This document shows positions 35,196-46,000 of a DNA stretch of 64,000 nt, one piece after another. The notes beneath the pieces were generated by a model. It did no database searches. It had not been told where the DNA came from and saw only the letters and a program-made list of their open reading frames with translations. Origin of the DNA: Haliotis asinina (lineage: Eukaryota > Mollusca > Gastropoda > Lepetellida > Haliotidae); assembly GCF_037392515.1 (NCBI RefSeq), contig NC_090295.1:16573001-16637000 (forward strand), given 5' to 3'. The first letter of the stretch is position 1; each line of letters begins with the position of its first letter. The translations under genes and the position numbers were made by a program.

Positions 35196-35786
35196 ATTTA
35201 TTATTATTATTATTATTTAAATATTATCTTTTTGTTTGTTAAGTATATACATATATATATATATATATTCTTTAAATATTCTTATAATTTTATTATTTGA
35301 TTTATTTTTCTTATATTATCTTTATTACATACGTGTGCGAACATATCGGGGTTCATATTTTTCCTACGATGCCATAGGACAAAATATCACTTTGTCATGG
35401 TGACGTGACATCATGAGCAATGCCATGACGTCCAGTTTCTTCTGTGACGTTGCGTTCGACGTGCGACGGCGGCGGGTAGCCAGCCTGTGTTTGAAAGAAA
35501 TTTGGGTTCATTTTCCTCTATTTGACGACTTCGGTAATAAACAGAATATCATGTTTATGTCCATGTCATACTATGTTTACCTAAAGGTTGGTATTTCCCG
35601 AGCGAAAATATTATACTATTCATATACAATATTCTCTATTTATGACAATACGTCTTGTACAGACGTTCAAAATAGTCTGGTACAATTTGTTTACTCGGAT
35701 AAATACATTTTCTTTGTTTGGATGACGTATTGTCTTCTATATTTAAAGGTACACTGTCTTTTGCTTTGGTTAATACTGTGTTGTTT
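35196..35786. other. AT-rich spacer with microsatellites
   Basis: An ATT run (about 35197-35216) abuts the 5' end of the LINE, and an AT run lies at 35248-35267. A 125-codon open frame (35413-35790) has no recognised motif, poor composition and no paralogue here; I do not call it a gene. Confidence 0.5.
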
Positions 35787-36300
35787 ATAGCTTAACACTG
35801 GCAGCATTCCAGATATTTCAAGACGATCTGTCAGTCATCAAGATAAGGCCAGACAATCCAGTGATTGACATCTGTCTTCGCAACTGGGATAACACATATG
35901 TCACCATGGCTGCCCACATATCCTGGTTGTCAGCCTCACCGCAAGCTTCAGCTGTTGTAGATAAAGTCTAACGCGGACTTTATGTAAACAAATACGCTCT
36001 GATTTGAAAATGACATGTCGTTTTCTTGGATAAATAAATGCCCTTTGCAGCCAGGTGACCCGTGAAGATCCGGGTTAGAATTTGTCTCCAGTAACTCATG
36101 CTTGTCGTAAGAGGCGACTAACAGGATCGCGTGGTCAGGCTCGCTAACTTGGTTGACACATGTCATCGTACCTCAGTTACGTGGATCGATGCTCATCCTG
36201 TTGATCACTTTTCTAGCCTAGACTCGATTATTTACTGACCGCCGCCTTATAACTGGAGTATGACTTGAGTACGACATGCAACGAAAGTCACTCACTCTGG
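35787..36300 (+). repeat. Dispersed repeat followed by an abalone-type SINE-like copy
   Basis: 35787-35945 is the inverted partner of 2880-3050 (GCCAGACAATCCAGTGATTG, CCATGGCTGCCCACATATCC). 36058-36300 is a SINE-like copy starting GACCCGTGAAGATCCGGG and running through TTGGTTGACACATGTCATCG to a CACTCACTC tail. Between them, a block with AGATAAAGTCTAACG and TTGGATAAATAAATGCCCTT recurs near 53430-53516, again just before a SINE-like copy. Confidence 0.7.
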
Positions 36301-37704
36301 TTATAGATGGGCTTTAGCAAACCAATGCTTGTATAAAGGGAGAGGAAGGGGCGACAAAGGGATTAAGGGTCTCTGCCATGACATGTGGTTAACACATGTT
36401 ACCACTCCCAAGCTGATGTTCAAGATGTCGATCACAGGATTGTTTGGTCCAGATTCTATTATTTAATCCAGACCACCTACTGTAACTGGGATATTACCAA
36501 GTGCGGCGTAGAACAAACAAACGCAAATGTCATGCGAAAACGGTTGGTGTTCATGAAAAACAATTGCCTTCGGCGTGTCTTCATTAGCGACATGTGAACG
36601 GGCATTATCTTGCTGAAGCATGAATGGCTGCCCATGAGGCCCAAATCCTATCCCTGTATCTGAGCTGTGCAGATAAAAATCTCAACTGTTCATTGAACAA
36701 AATACAAAACCCCATTTAGACTCCGGCAAGGTGTGTGCCTGTCTGTGACGGTGGAGCAAAACTAGACAGTTTGCAGACCGTCAAGGCCAGATGTCGTGCT
36801 CCCCCGGTTGGTTTCGTACAGCCCTGCAACTGACTGAAGGTAAGTCAGGAATGGCAGTGAGTCTCTGGTGTTCTTATTATGTTAAAAATGTCACTATAGA
36901 GATGAGATGGCGTGTTTCGATGGACACAAAAATGTCTGCCACTTTTCTCCAGTATACCAACGGCTCGAATACGCCGATTTTCTGTAACCCGTGTCATGAC
37001 GTATGCACAGTTTAGCTTGAAATGAACGTGTATACCACAACATTCAGAGACAAGAGAATAATCAATCATTCTTCAGTTTTCAATCTGAGGTGTGGAAAGT
37101 TCAGGTGTCAGAATGCATGCGAAAGGTCAGTAAGTTCATTGTTCACAAAGTGCCCATGTCGCGCGTTATGGGACATCAAATGTCATGCAAAGTCATGTTG
37201 ATTTAGGGTTGTTATATAACTTTTTAAACACATGTAGGTATCATTTTAGCTTTCTCACGACCGACCCCATGCTCACTTAAAAGTCGCCATCTCAAAAACT
37301 AGTCAGCCGATTTGAGCCAAATTTGGCATCCATGGTGTTTAGTATAGAGAATGGTGGTTTTGGAAAGGTACTTGGTCAGAAACCTCTATTGTATATTCCG
37401 GTAGTGGGGTTTATTCAGTGTGAGGTATAGCAGGGTGTATTTCCTGAATGTGAGGTAGTATATTCCGATAGCGGGTTGTATTTACTGATTATACTGAAAC
37501 ATGAGTCTCATTAATAACCTACATTTTAGCCATCCAAAATTCCTTGTGCAAAAGTAAAAATAGACATCACAAAGAGCTCTGGTTGCATTGAATTCCAATT
37601 TCTTGCTTCATAAGTAAATGGTATTTACAAATGGATTTTAATTATAAACTTTAATAACACCGTATTTCTATTTTTATTGCGAGGTGTAGGCATCAGGATC
37701 TTAA
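36301..37704. other. Repeat remnants and unique sequence
   Basis: 36330-36520 is a diverged SINE-like copy (GATGTTCAAGATGTCGATCA, CAGGATTGTTTGGTCCAG). The rest, to the Kolobok copy at 37705, holds no gene I can support. Confidence 0.45.
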
Positions 37705-38910
37705 CGGTCACATGCAACCAAAAAATCAAACATAATTAAAACACATTTATCACTTATTCATGATATATAATATACATTGCTGCTTTTAAAAACACAAATA
37801 AACAAAATTATAAGCGTACAATCGCGATTCAAAAGTGCAATATTTTGTACTTGGGCTTACTTCCCCCGAAACGAAGCCCTCGGGAGACCGAACCCAGTCG
37901 TAGCGGGTGGACCTGCACTCAAGTGTAACGACGGCTTCCGATGGGCTGTTTCATTTGCTGATATGCTGAGGGTTCATTGTGTGTACAGAAAGATGATCTG
38001 TTTGGCGAGTCACAAGAAAGTAAGATTCTTTATGGATAACAAATTCTTTTTGTGTACTTGATGTGCCGTTTCAGTATGGATTCATATACTGTTGTCAAAC
38101 AAAAAAATCATAAACACTAAAAGAAGTTATCAATGAAGAATGTATATAGAGATGTTAGGTTTTGAAAATACATGTTCTCTGAATTTGCGCTCAATCGAAT
38201 AAAAAAATCATCCCAGAAGAGATGGTAAACTGCTGCGTGGCTGGAATCAGTCATTCGTCCAAGTACAAAGCAGGACTTGAAACTGACAAGAGTTTGCACC
38301 AGTTTCCGTCAGATCCACTCATCCAAAAAAAATTGACATGTGTATCACACCTGCCTAAATACATAATGTGGCAGAGACGGGACTGGGGTGCACGAGTCAT
38401 AAATCAGTTTTTCTTTACGTCGTATATTCTGATAGGTGTTAAGTTCAAAGTGCACGTGGTCAATGATTGAAGCTGTGTACTGCATGTTGTCTTTAACAGA
38501 CAGTCTGACATATAGGTGTGAATAAACCAGACACTGAGCTTTCTCTGAGACAGAGACTGCTTACCACAATCAACAAGTTTTGTTTACGTAACGAGTAGAT
38601 TATTTACTTGTTTGTGTACACAACTGCTCACGACCTCAGACTCTGGGCATGCATACTGTTTCAAGCTCCGCGAACCTAGTCACTGCGCATGCGTTATGAA
38701 CGCAGCGCAGCACAGCTGCTGAAACCAGTTTTCCCCCCAGCACTGGGGGGAATTTAGTGAAACGTTTGAACTCGATTTCGCGGGCTTTTCTTTCATAGCG
38801 TTTTTTTCAACTTTATAGGTTGAATTGGTATTGTTTATGATTTGTTTAGGTAAGTGCATACCGAAAGGTACCAGAATCTGCAAAGTTGTGTTTTACGTTG
38901 CATGTGACCT
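37705..38910 (+). mobile_element. Kolobok-type DNA transposon, second copy
   Basis: Flanked by TTAA (37701-37704 and 38911-38914). The ends GGTCACATGCAACC and GTTGCATGTGACCT are inverted repeats. The reading frame from 38222 starts MVNCCVAGISHSSKYKAG and LHQFPSDPLIQKKL: the first half of a THAP zinc finger, with the second cysteine of the first pair lost (GISH where copy 1 has SNCH). No catalytic domain remains. This copy and 10097-11478 are relatives with separate internal gaps. A degenerate version of the hairpin module lies at about 38033-38135. Confidence 0.75.
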
Positions 38911-39620
38911 TTAACAAAGACGTCACAAACTCCCCCTGTTTGTTGCGGTCGTAAAGTGATTCACAATGCACCTGGCATATGCATTACACCTGTTATGTGT
39001 TTATTCAGTGTACTTATTCAGTACAGTGTACACGATCCAGGAAGCACATCTTTGTTATCAACTGGGTCGGATGTTTTCCTCGAGCTTCAAGAACGTAAGT
39101 GTTATTTGTTTAACAAAAACAAAAACAACCCAGAAACTGTCATTCCTTTATGACCATGCCCCAAATGTCGCTGACACCTCCACCCTTAAATAACATGATT
39201 AAATGTTAAACAACCGTTGTGAAGATAAGACGAAGTAATACGAAAGGCGTTAGCTCATTCCACACAATGCGTGATCGTGACAGCGCTGATGTATTGATCA
39301 CCCACTTGATTTAGCTTCATTAGAATATAATAGTAGCCGCCCACTGCAATGCGATATGTGTGACCTGAAATCATAACAAGCGAGTCTGTCTCATAGTTCT
39401 CATATCCTAGTCATCAAGCCCTTTCTGCCCTTTCTCCCGATTTTACACGGGCTCTGAATCTCCAGTTTCACCGTGACTGCTTTCCAATTTATATGGTGTG
39501 ATTTGTTGCTGCCGAAATAGCACATTGTCAGACAACCTGGTTCCCTGGGTCTGATGCGCCTGCGCTTACATGACATTCATACCTTTCTAAGAAGTAGTTT
39601 CTGTTTCGATTACACATAAA
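38911..39620. other. Spacer between Kolobok copy and gene C promoter
   Basis: No supported gene. A hydrophobic open stretch at 38966-39101 (MHLAYALHLLCVYSVYLFS) runs to an AACGTAAGTG donor-like site and could be mistaken for a signal-peptide exon. Nothing downstream continues it. Confidence 0.4.
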
Positions 39621-39668
39621 TGACGTATCTGCTATTTTCAGTATCTACTTTATGATTATTTCGAAGGG
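39621..39668 (+). promoter_or_regulatory. Conserved promoter-proximal block of gene C
   Basis: Gap-free partner of 3274-3321. The shared TGACGTA lies at 39621-39627, exactly 48 bp before the shared TGAGTATA start of the first exon. A promoter role is inferred from its conservation next to a paired 5' exon. Confidence 0.5.
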
Positions 39669-39730
39669 TGAGTATACTCCTTGTTCTGAGAGCTTCATCA
39701 CAGACGTGCGTTGCCTGGCTGTGAGTTAAG
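39669..39730 (+). other. Predicted 5' non-coding exon of gene C
   Basis: Gap-free 62-bp match to 3322-3383, ending AAG before a GTACGT donor. Spliced to the acceptor just before 43094, it would remove a 3.36-kb intron that contains the 40-bp satellite. It contains no ATG. Confidence 0.6.
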
Positions 39731-40249
39731 GTACGTTTAAAATTACTTTCTCGGGGTTAAAGTACAACTTGGCAGCCGATTTTAAGCTCGATAGCTTAGA
39801 GACAACAAACCATAAGTGATGACACTGTTGTGTAAACATCAACATGTACCAAAACCTTTTGCCAACAGTCATAGTAATACAATGAAGAACAGAAGATATC
39901 ATGCCAGAGTCCCAAATGTTGAGGTCACCGAAGATCTCATGTGACCAAACGCCTTGCCCCCTGTACGGGGCTTGAGGATTGGGTTTGGCTTGGTCTAGGG
40001 GTTGTGGGCGGAATAGGATTCTTTGACGCAAGATCTGGTTCTCCGTGGCGTAATTCCACTGTGTTTCGTGACTCAGAGAATGGGCCGTGAAACGCTCCGC
40101 TTCCTCCCGTGAAAAATCGAGGAGTGGTTCCTTTGAAACAGACCAGTGTTTCTGTTCGCATGTAAACATTTACCATATTGCTCCAAAAACGCAATTTGAT
40201 TGGTCGCGCCACCTCTAGGCATCTCCATTGCCCCCATATTACCTCCATA

Positions 40250-42890
40250 TTATCACACAGGGACAACATCTAAGTGTCACATACTGTGTTTATCACACAG
40301 GGACAACGTCTAAGTATCACATACTGTGTTTATCACACAGGGACAACGTCTAAGTGTCACATACTGTGTTAATAACACAAGGACAACATCTAAGTGTCAC
40401 ATACTGTGTTAATAACACAGGGACAACATCTAAGTGTCACATACTGTGTTAATAACACAGGGACATCATCTAAGTGTCACATACTGTGTTTATCACACAG
40501 GGACAACGTCTAAGTAGTGTCACATACTGTGTTAATAACACAGGGACATCATCTAAGTGTCACATACTGAGTGTATCACACAGGGACAACCTCTAAGTGT
40601 CACATACTGTGTTAATAACACAGGGACAACGTCTAAGTGTCACATACTGTGTTAATAACACAGGGACAACGTCTAAGTGTCACATACTGTGTTAATAACA
40701 CAGGGACATCATCTAAGTATCACATACTGTGTTTATCACACAGGGACAACGTCTAAGTGTCACATACTGTTTATCACACAGGGACAACGTCTAAGTGTCA
40801 CATACTGTGTTTATCACACAGGGACAACATCTAAGTGTCACATACTGTGTTTATCACACAGGGACATTCTCCAAGTGTCACATACTGTGTTTATCACACA
40901 GGAACAACATCTAAGTGTCACATACTGTGTTTATCACACATGGACAATCTCTAAGTGTCACATACTGTGTTAATAACACAAGGACAATATCTAAGTGTCA
41001 CATACTGTGTTTATCACACAGGGACAACATCTAAGTGTCACATACTGTGTGTATCACACAGGGACATCATCTAAGTGTCACATACTGTGTTTATCACACA
41101 TGGACAATCTCTAGGTGTCACATACTGTGTTAATAACACAGGGACAATGTCTAAGTGTCACATACTGTGTTAATAACACAAGGACAATGTCTAAGTGTCA
41201 CATACTGTGTTTATCACACAGGGACATCATCTAAGTGTCACATACTGTGTGTATCACACAGGGACAACGTCTAAGTGTCACATACTGTGTTAATAACACA
41301 GGGACAACGTCTAAGTGTCACATACTGTGTTAATAACACAGGGACATCATCTAAGTGTCACATACTGTGTTTATCACACAGGGACAACGTCTAAGTGTCA
41401 CATACTGTGTTTATCACACAGGGACAACATCTAAGTGTCACATACTGTGTTAATAACACAGGGACAACATCTAAGTGTCACATACTGTGTTAATAACACA
41501 GGGACATCCTATTAGTGTCACATACTGTGTTTATCACACAGGGACAACGTCTAAGTATCACATACTGTGTTTATCACACAGGGACAACGTCTAAGTGTCA
41601 CATACTGTGTTAATAACACAAGGACAACATCTAAGTGTCACATACTGTGTTAATAACACAGGGACAACATCTAAGTGTCACATACTGTGTTAATAACACA
41701 GGGACATCATCTAAGTGTCACATACTGTGTTTATCACACAGGGACAACGTCTAAGTGTCACATACTGTGTTAATAACACAGGGACATCATCTAAGTGTCA
41801 CATACTGAGTGTATCACACAGGGACAACCTCTAAGTGTCACATACTGTGTTAATAACACAGGGACAACGTCTAAGTGTCACATACTGTGTTAATAACACA
41901 GGGACAACGTCTAAGTGTCACATACTGTGTTAATAACACAGGGACATCATCTAAGTGTCACATACTGTGTTTATCACACAGGGACAACGTCTAAGTGTCA
42001 CATACTGTGTTTATCACACAGGGACAACGTCTAAGTGTCACATACTGTGTTTATCACACAGGGACAACGTCTAAGTGTCACATACTGTGTTTATCACACA
42101 GGGACATTCTCCAAGTGTCACATACTGTGTTTATCACACAGGAACAACATCTAAGTGTCACATACTGTGTTTATCACACATGGACAATCTCTAAGTGTCA
42201 CATACTGTGTTAATAACACAAGGACAATATCTAAGTGTCACATACTGTGTTTATCACACAGGGACAACATCTAAGTGTCACATACTGTGTGTATCACACA
42301 GGGACATCATCTAAGTGTCACATACTGTGTTTATCACACATGGACAATCTCTAGGTGTCACATACTGTGTTAATAACACAGGGACAATGTCTAAGTGTCA
42401 CATACTGTGTTAATAACACAAGGACAATGTCTAAGTGTCACATACTGTGTTTATCACACAGGGACATCATCTAAGTGTCACATACTGTGTGTATCACACA
42501 GGGACAACGTCTAAGTGTCACATACTGTGTTAATAACACAGGGACAACGTCTAAGTGTCACATACTGTGTTAATAACACAGGGACATCATCTAAGTGTCA
42601 CATACTGTGTTTATCACACAGGGACAACGTCTAAGTGTCACATACTGTGTTTATCACACAGGGACAACATCTAAGTGTCACATACTGTGTTAATAACACA
42701 GGGACAACATCTAAGTGTCACATACTGTGTTAATAACACAGGGACATCCTCTTAGTGTCACATACTGTGTTTATCACACAGGGACAACGTCTAAGTGTCA
42801 CATACTGTGTTTATCACACAGGGACAACATCTAAGTGTCACATACTGTGTTTATCACACAGGGACATCATCTAAGTGTCACATACTGTGT
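40250..42890. repeat. 40-bp satellite, about 66 copies, with 31-unit higher-order repeat
   Basis: The unit is CATACTGTGTTTATCACACA followed by GGGACAACATCTAAGTGTCA, 40 bp. Two main variants differ in the centre (TTTATCACACAG or TTAATAACACAG). The second makes a perfect 17-nt palindrome, CTGTGTTA-A-TAACACAG. Marker variants recur exactly 1240 bp (31 units) apart: GGGACATTCTCC at 40861 and 42101, and GGGACATCCT at 41501 and 42741. So the array is largely two copies of a 31-mer. Its open frames are repeat translations. It lies in the predicted 5' intron of gene C. Confidence 0.95.
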
Positions 42891-43093
42891 GACTCACGAT
42901 GTCTCGAATTGGGCAATGTGAATCATAAACATACTTGATATAAAACACCAGACTGTTGTTTATAAAGCCCCATAAGGCACTAAAGTTCCACTAAACTTTC
43001 CCTTGGTCCTTTTCGATTTTTCTTTGACTTTGGCCTTTTGGCTTTCGACTTATTTGATTTTGGCCCTTTTGCCCTCTGTCATCGTTTGTGTAG

Positions 43094-46000
43094 ATGGCAG
43101 AAGGTGGAGAACGCCACAAGGTTGTGGATAACGTCGATGACTGCGTCAAGGCTGTCGATGACCTCCTCAAGGAGCCTGTCGTTGCTGTGAACTGCGAGGG
43201 AATCCATCTCGGAAAGAAGGGCCCTCTCACTCTTCTCCAGGTGGCCAAACGAGACGGTTTTGTCTACTTGTTCAATGTGTTCGTTGAGCCAAAGGTCTTC
43301 AATGAAGGCCGACTGAAGACGTTTCTGGAAAACAAAGATATCACCAAGGTATGATGTCATGAACAATATTGATGCTTGACATGCACGTTGAAGATGTTTC
43401 ACATAAACATTGTGGATGTTTGATATGAATGATGTAGATGCTTGATATATACAATATGGATGTTTGACATGAACAGTATACTGCAGGTGTTTGACATGAA
43501 CAATGTAGGTGTTTGACATGAACAATGTAGGTGTTTGACATGAACAATGTAGGTGTTTGACATGAACAATGTTGTGGAGATGACTGACACGAACAATATA
43601 GTGTGTGACGTGAACATTGTGGATTGCTGACCTGAACAATTTAGATATTTAACTTTAATAATGTATTGTTCCGAGTGAACAATGTAGATATTTGACATGG
43701 ACACTGTTGATATTTATTATGAACAATGTAATGGAGGTGTTTGACATGAACAATGTAGGTGTTTGACATGAACACTGTTGCTGTTTATTATGAACAATAT
43801 AATGGAGATGATTGACATGAACAATACAAGTGTTTGACATGAGCAATGTGGATGTTTGCCATGAACCGACCAAGGCGAACAGCCCTTGACTGCTCCCCGT
43901 CGGAACCGTCTACCAATGAACACTTGCCATAAAAGGTGACTATGTCGTAAGAGGCGACTAACGGGATCGGGTGGTCAGGCTGGCTGACGTGGTTGACACA
44001 TGTCATTGGTTCCCAATTGCGCAGTTCGATGCTCATGTTGTTGATCACTGGATTGTCTGGTCCAGACTGCGTACCACCGCCATATAGCTGGAATATTGCT
44101 GAGTGCGGAGTAAAACTAATCTCACTCACTCACTTGCCAATAAACCTATGACATTTATGTGACCTTTACTTTTGACAGTTCCAACACCAGTTCTAATGCT
44201 TTGTCTTCTTCAGGTGTTTCACGCCTGCAGCAACGACAGTGCCGCCCTCAAGTGCCAGTACGACGTCATGGTCGTCAACGTGTTTGATGTACAGGTTAGC
44301 ATATCAATGGAGGCGACAGAGTAGCTTAGTGGTTAAAGTGTTTGCTCGTCACGCCATACACACGGGTTCTATACCACACTTGGGTACAGTATGTGAAGCC
44401 TATTTCTGGTGTCCCCTGCCGCGATATTGCTGAAATATCACTGAAAGATGAGTAGAAAACCCCGAAGATCAGGGTTAGAATAGATCTTCAATAACCCATG
44501 CTTGAAACTTCACATTCTTTCTTCAGGGCACTATAAAATAACAAGGTGTGGTAAGATGGTTCAATTGCTATTATTGCATTGCTGAGATCTGTGTGATGTA
44601 CTTGATACACTGACAGTGCCACAAGCAGTTCCATCAGGCTACACCGCCGTTCCAAAACATGGGTATACAGAATGTCAAGTCACAAGAATAAAAATTCGAA
44701 AAATTGCAGCCCGCAACCGATTTCGAATGGTCTGTGAGGACAGTGTAGCCGGCAGAAATCCGTCACGTAGGTGGCGTAGGACGATTTGACGTTCTTCTGC
44801 TCGTGACGTCACACGTGGGCCATGGTCGATCAGAAGTGGTGCCAGTTTGTTATAGACGACCTCGAAAGTCATATACAGTACAGCGGCTGCATTTCATTGC
44901 TCTTGCGACGTCAATAACTGATCTTCCCGTTTGCAACATGCCAACGGCACGTTCACGTTGCACATTTGAGAATCGTGACATTTACTGTACCGTTAGAACT
45001 GTGGTTTAAAAGTTTTGTTTTTTTTCCAATTCTTGAGACCAGAAGAAAACTTCGATGCGAAGATCACATGATCGACTGCACGTGCAAAACCTGATTTGGC
45101 ACTAACGTCATTTGCACAACGAATGGGTGGGTTTGAGTGGGTTTTGCTAACGTTTTTCTAGAGTCGAAGGATAGGGATCCCATTTCGGATACATAGATGT
45201 ATCATCAGAGAAAAAAATTCATTATTTTTAAAAATTACATTTTGTGAAGTTTCTTTCTTGACTATATATTAATGGATGCGGTAGTGTAGCTAAGTGGCTA
45301 ACACGTTTGCTCGTCACACCAAAGACCCCGGTTCGATTCCCCACATGGGTACAATATGTGAAGGCCATTTCTGGTGCCCGTTGTAGCTATTCCAGCGATA
45401 TGCTGGAATATTGCTGAAAGTAACTGCTCCCTCATTCAGTATATTAATGACACAGCTGGAAGTACCGCTTGCTCAAGATAGGGAACGTCCGACGCATAAA
45501 CCTTTTCTGTATGTGACTTTGAGGGTCAGTGCGCCACTGTTTGTGAGCAGAGGGCCTTCATACTGGTACCCTGCTGCGCTGTTCTCTATCAGTTATAATT
45601 TTTAAACATTCATATAAGATTGCCAGACATTTCAGTGTTTATTTAATAGATTTAGGTGCCTCGCGTTTTCATGTTCTTTCAGGCGGCCCAGTATGTAATT
45701 GAAAAGTCAGAAGGGAGACAACTACCGTCTTACCGGACAATGCTGGATCTGTGCCGCTTATATACAGACGTCACATCGCTTGAGGGGAACGGAGAAGTTC
45801 AAGTAGGACATATCAATCATTTAAGGAACATACGTTTGTCGTTTACTGGCGTCATGCAGTTTGATGTATGTTTGACGTTTTAAGTAGAGACCTACTTGTG
45901 GACCCATAGTCTTTCCTTGCTTGTGTCGAGTAAACAGCATGGTGTCAATGATGATTTTTATCAATACATGCAGAAAGAGCACTAGGATGTGGGAGGTAGT

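Noticed and set aside
35413-35790. 125-codon open frame
   Set aside because: No recognisable motif, low-complexity hydrophobic end and no paralogue or splice context. Chance is more likely, though I cannot exclude a small gene.
38966-39101. Possible signal-peptide exon with a GTAAGT donor
   Set aside because: A hydrophobic N-terminus and a donor word are weak evidence alone, and no downstream exon continues it before gene C.
39726-40269. Two overlapping minus-strand frames of 147 and 110 codons
   Set aside because: They lie in the 5' intron of gene C, overlap its donor region and have no motif or partner copy upstream of gene A.
40677-42213. Open frames of repeated SHTVFITQGQ-like sequence
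   Set aside because: They are translations of the 40-bp satellite. A 40-bp period cycles through all frames, so no protein periodicity is kept by selection.
40250-42890. Looks like a CRISPR array (regular 40-bp period)
   Set aside because: There are no unique spacers: the entire 40-bp unit repeats. The context is an animal intron with no cas genes. It is a satellite.
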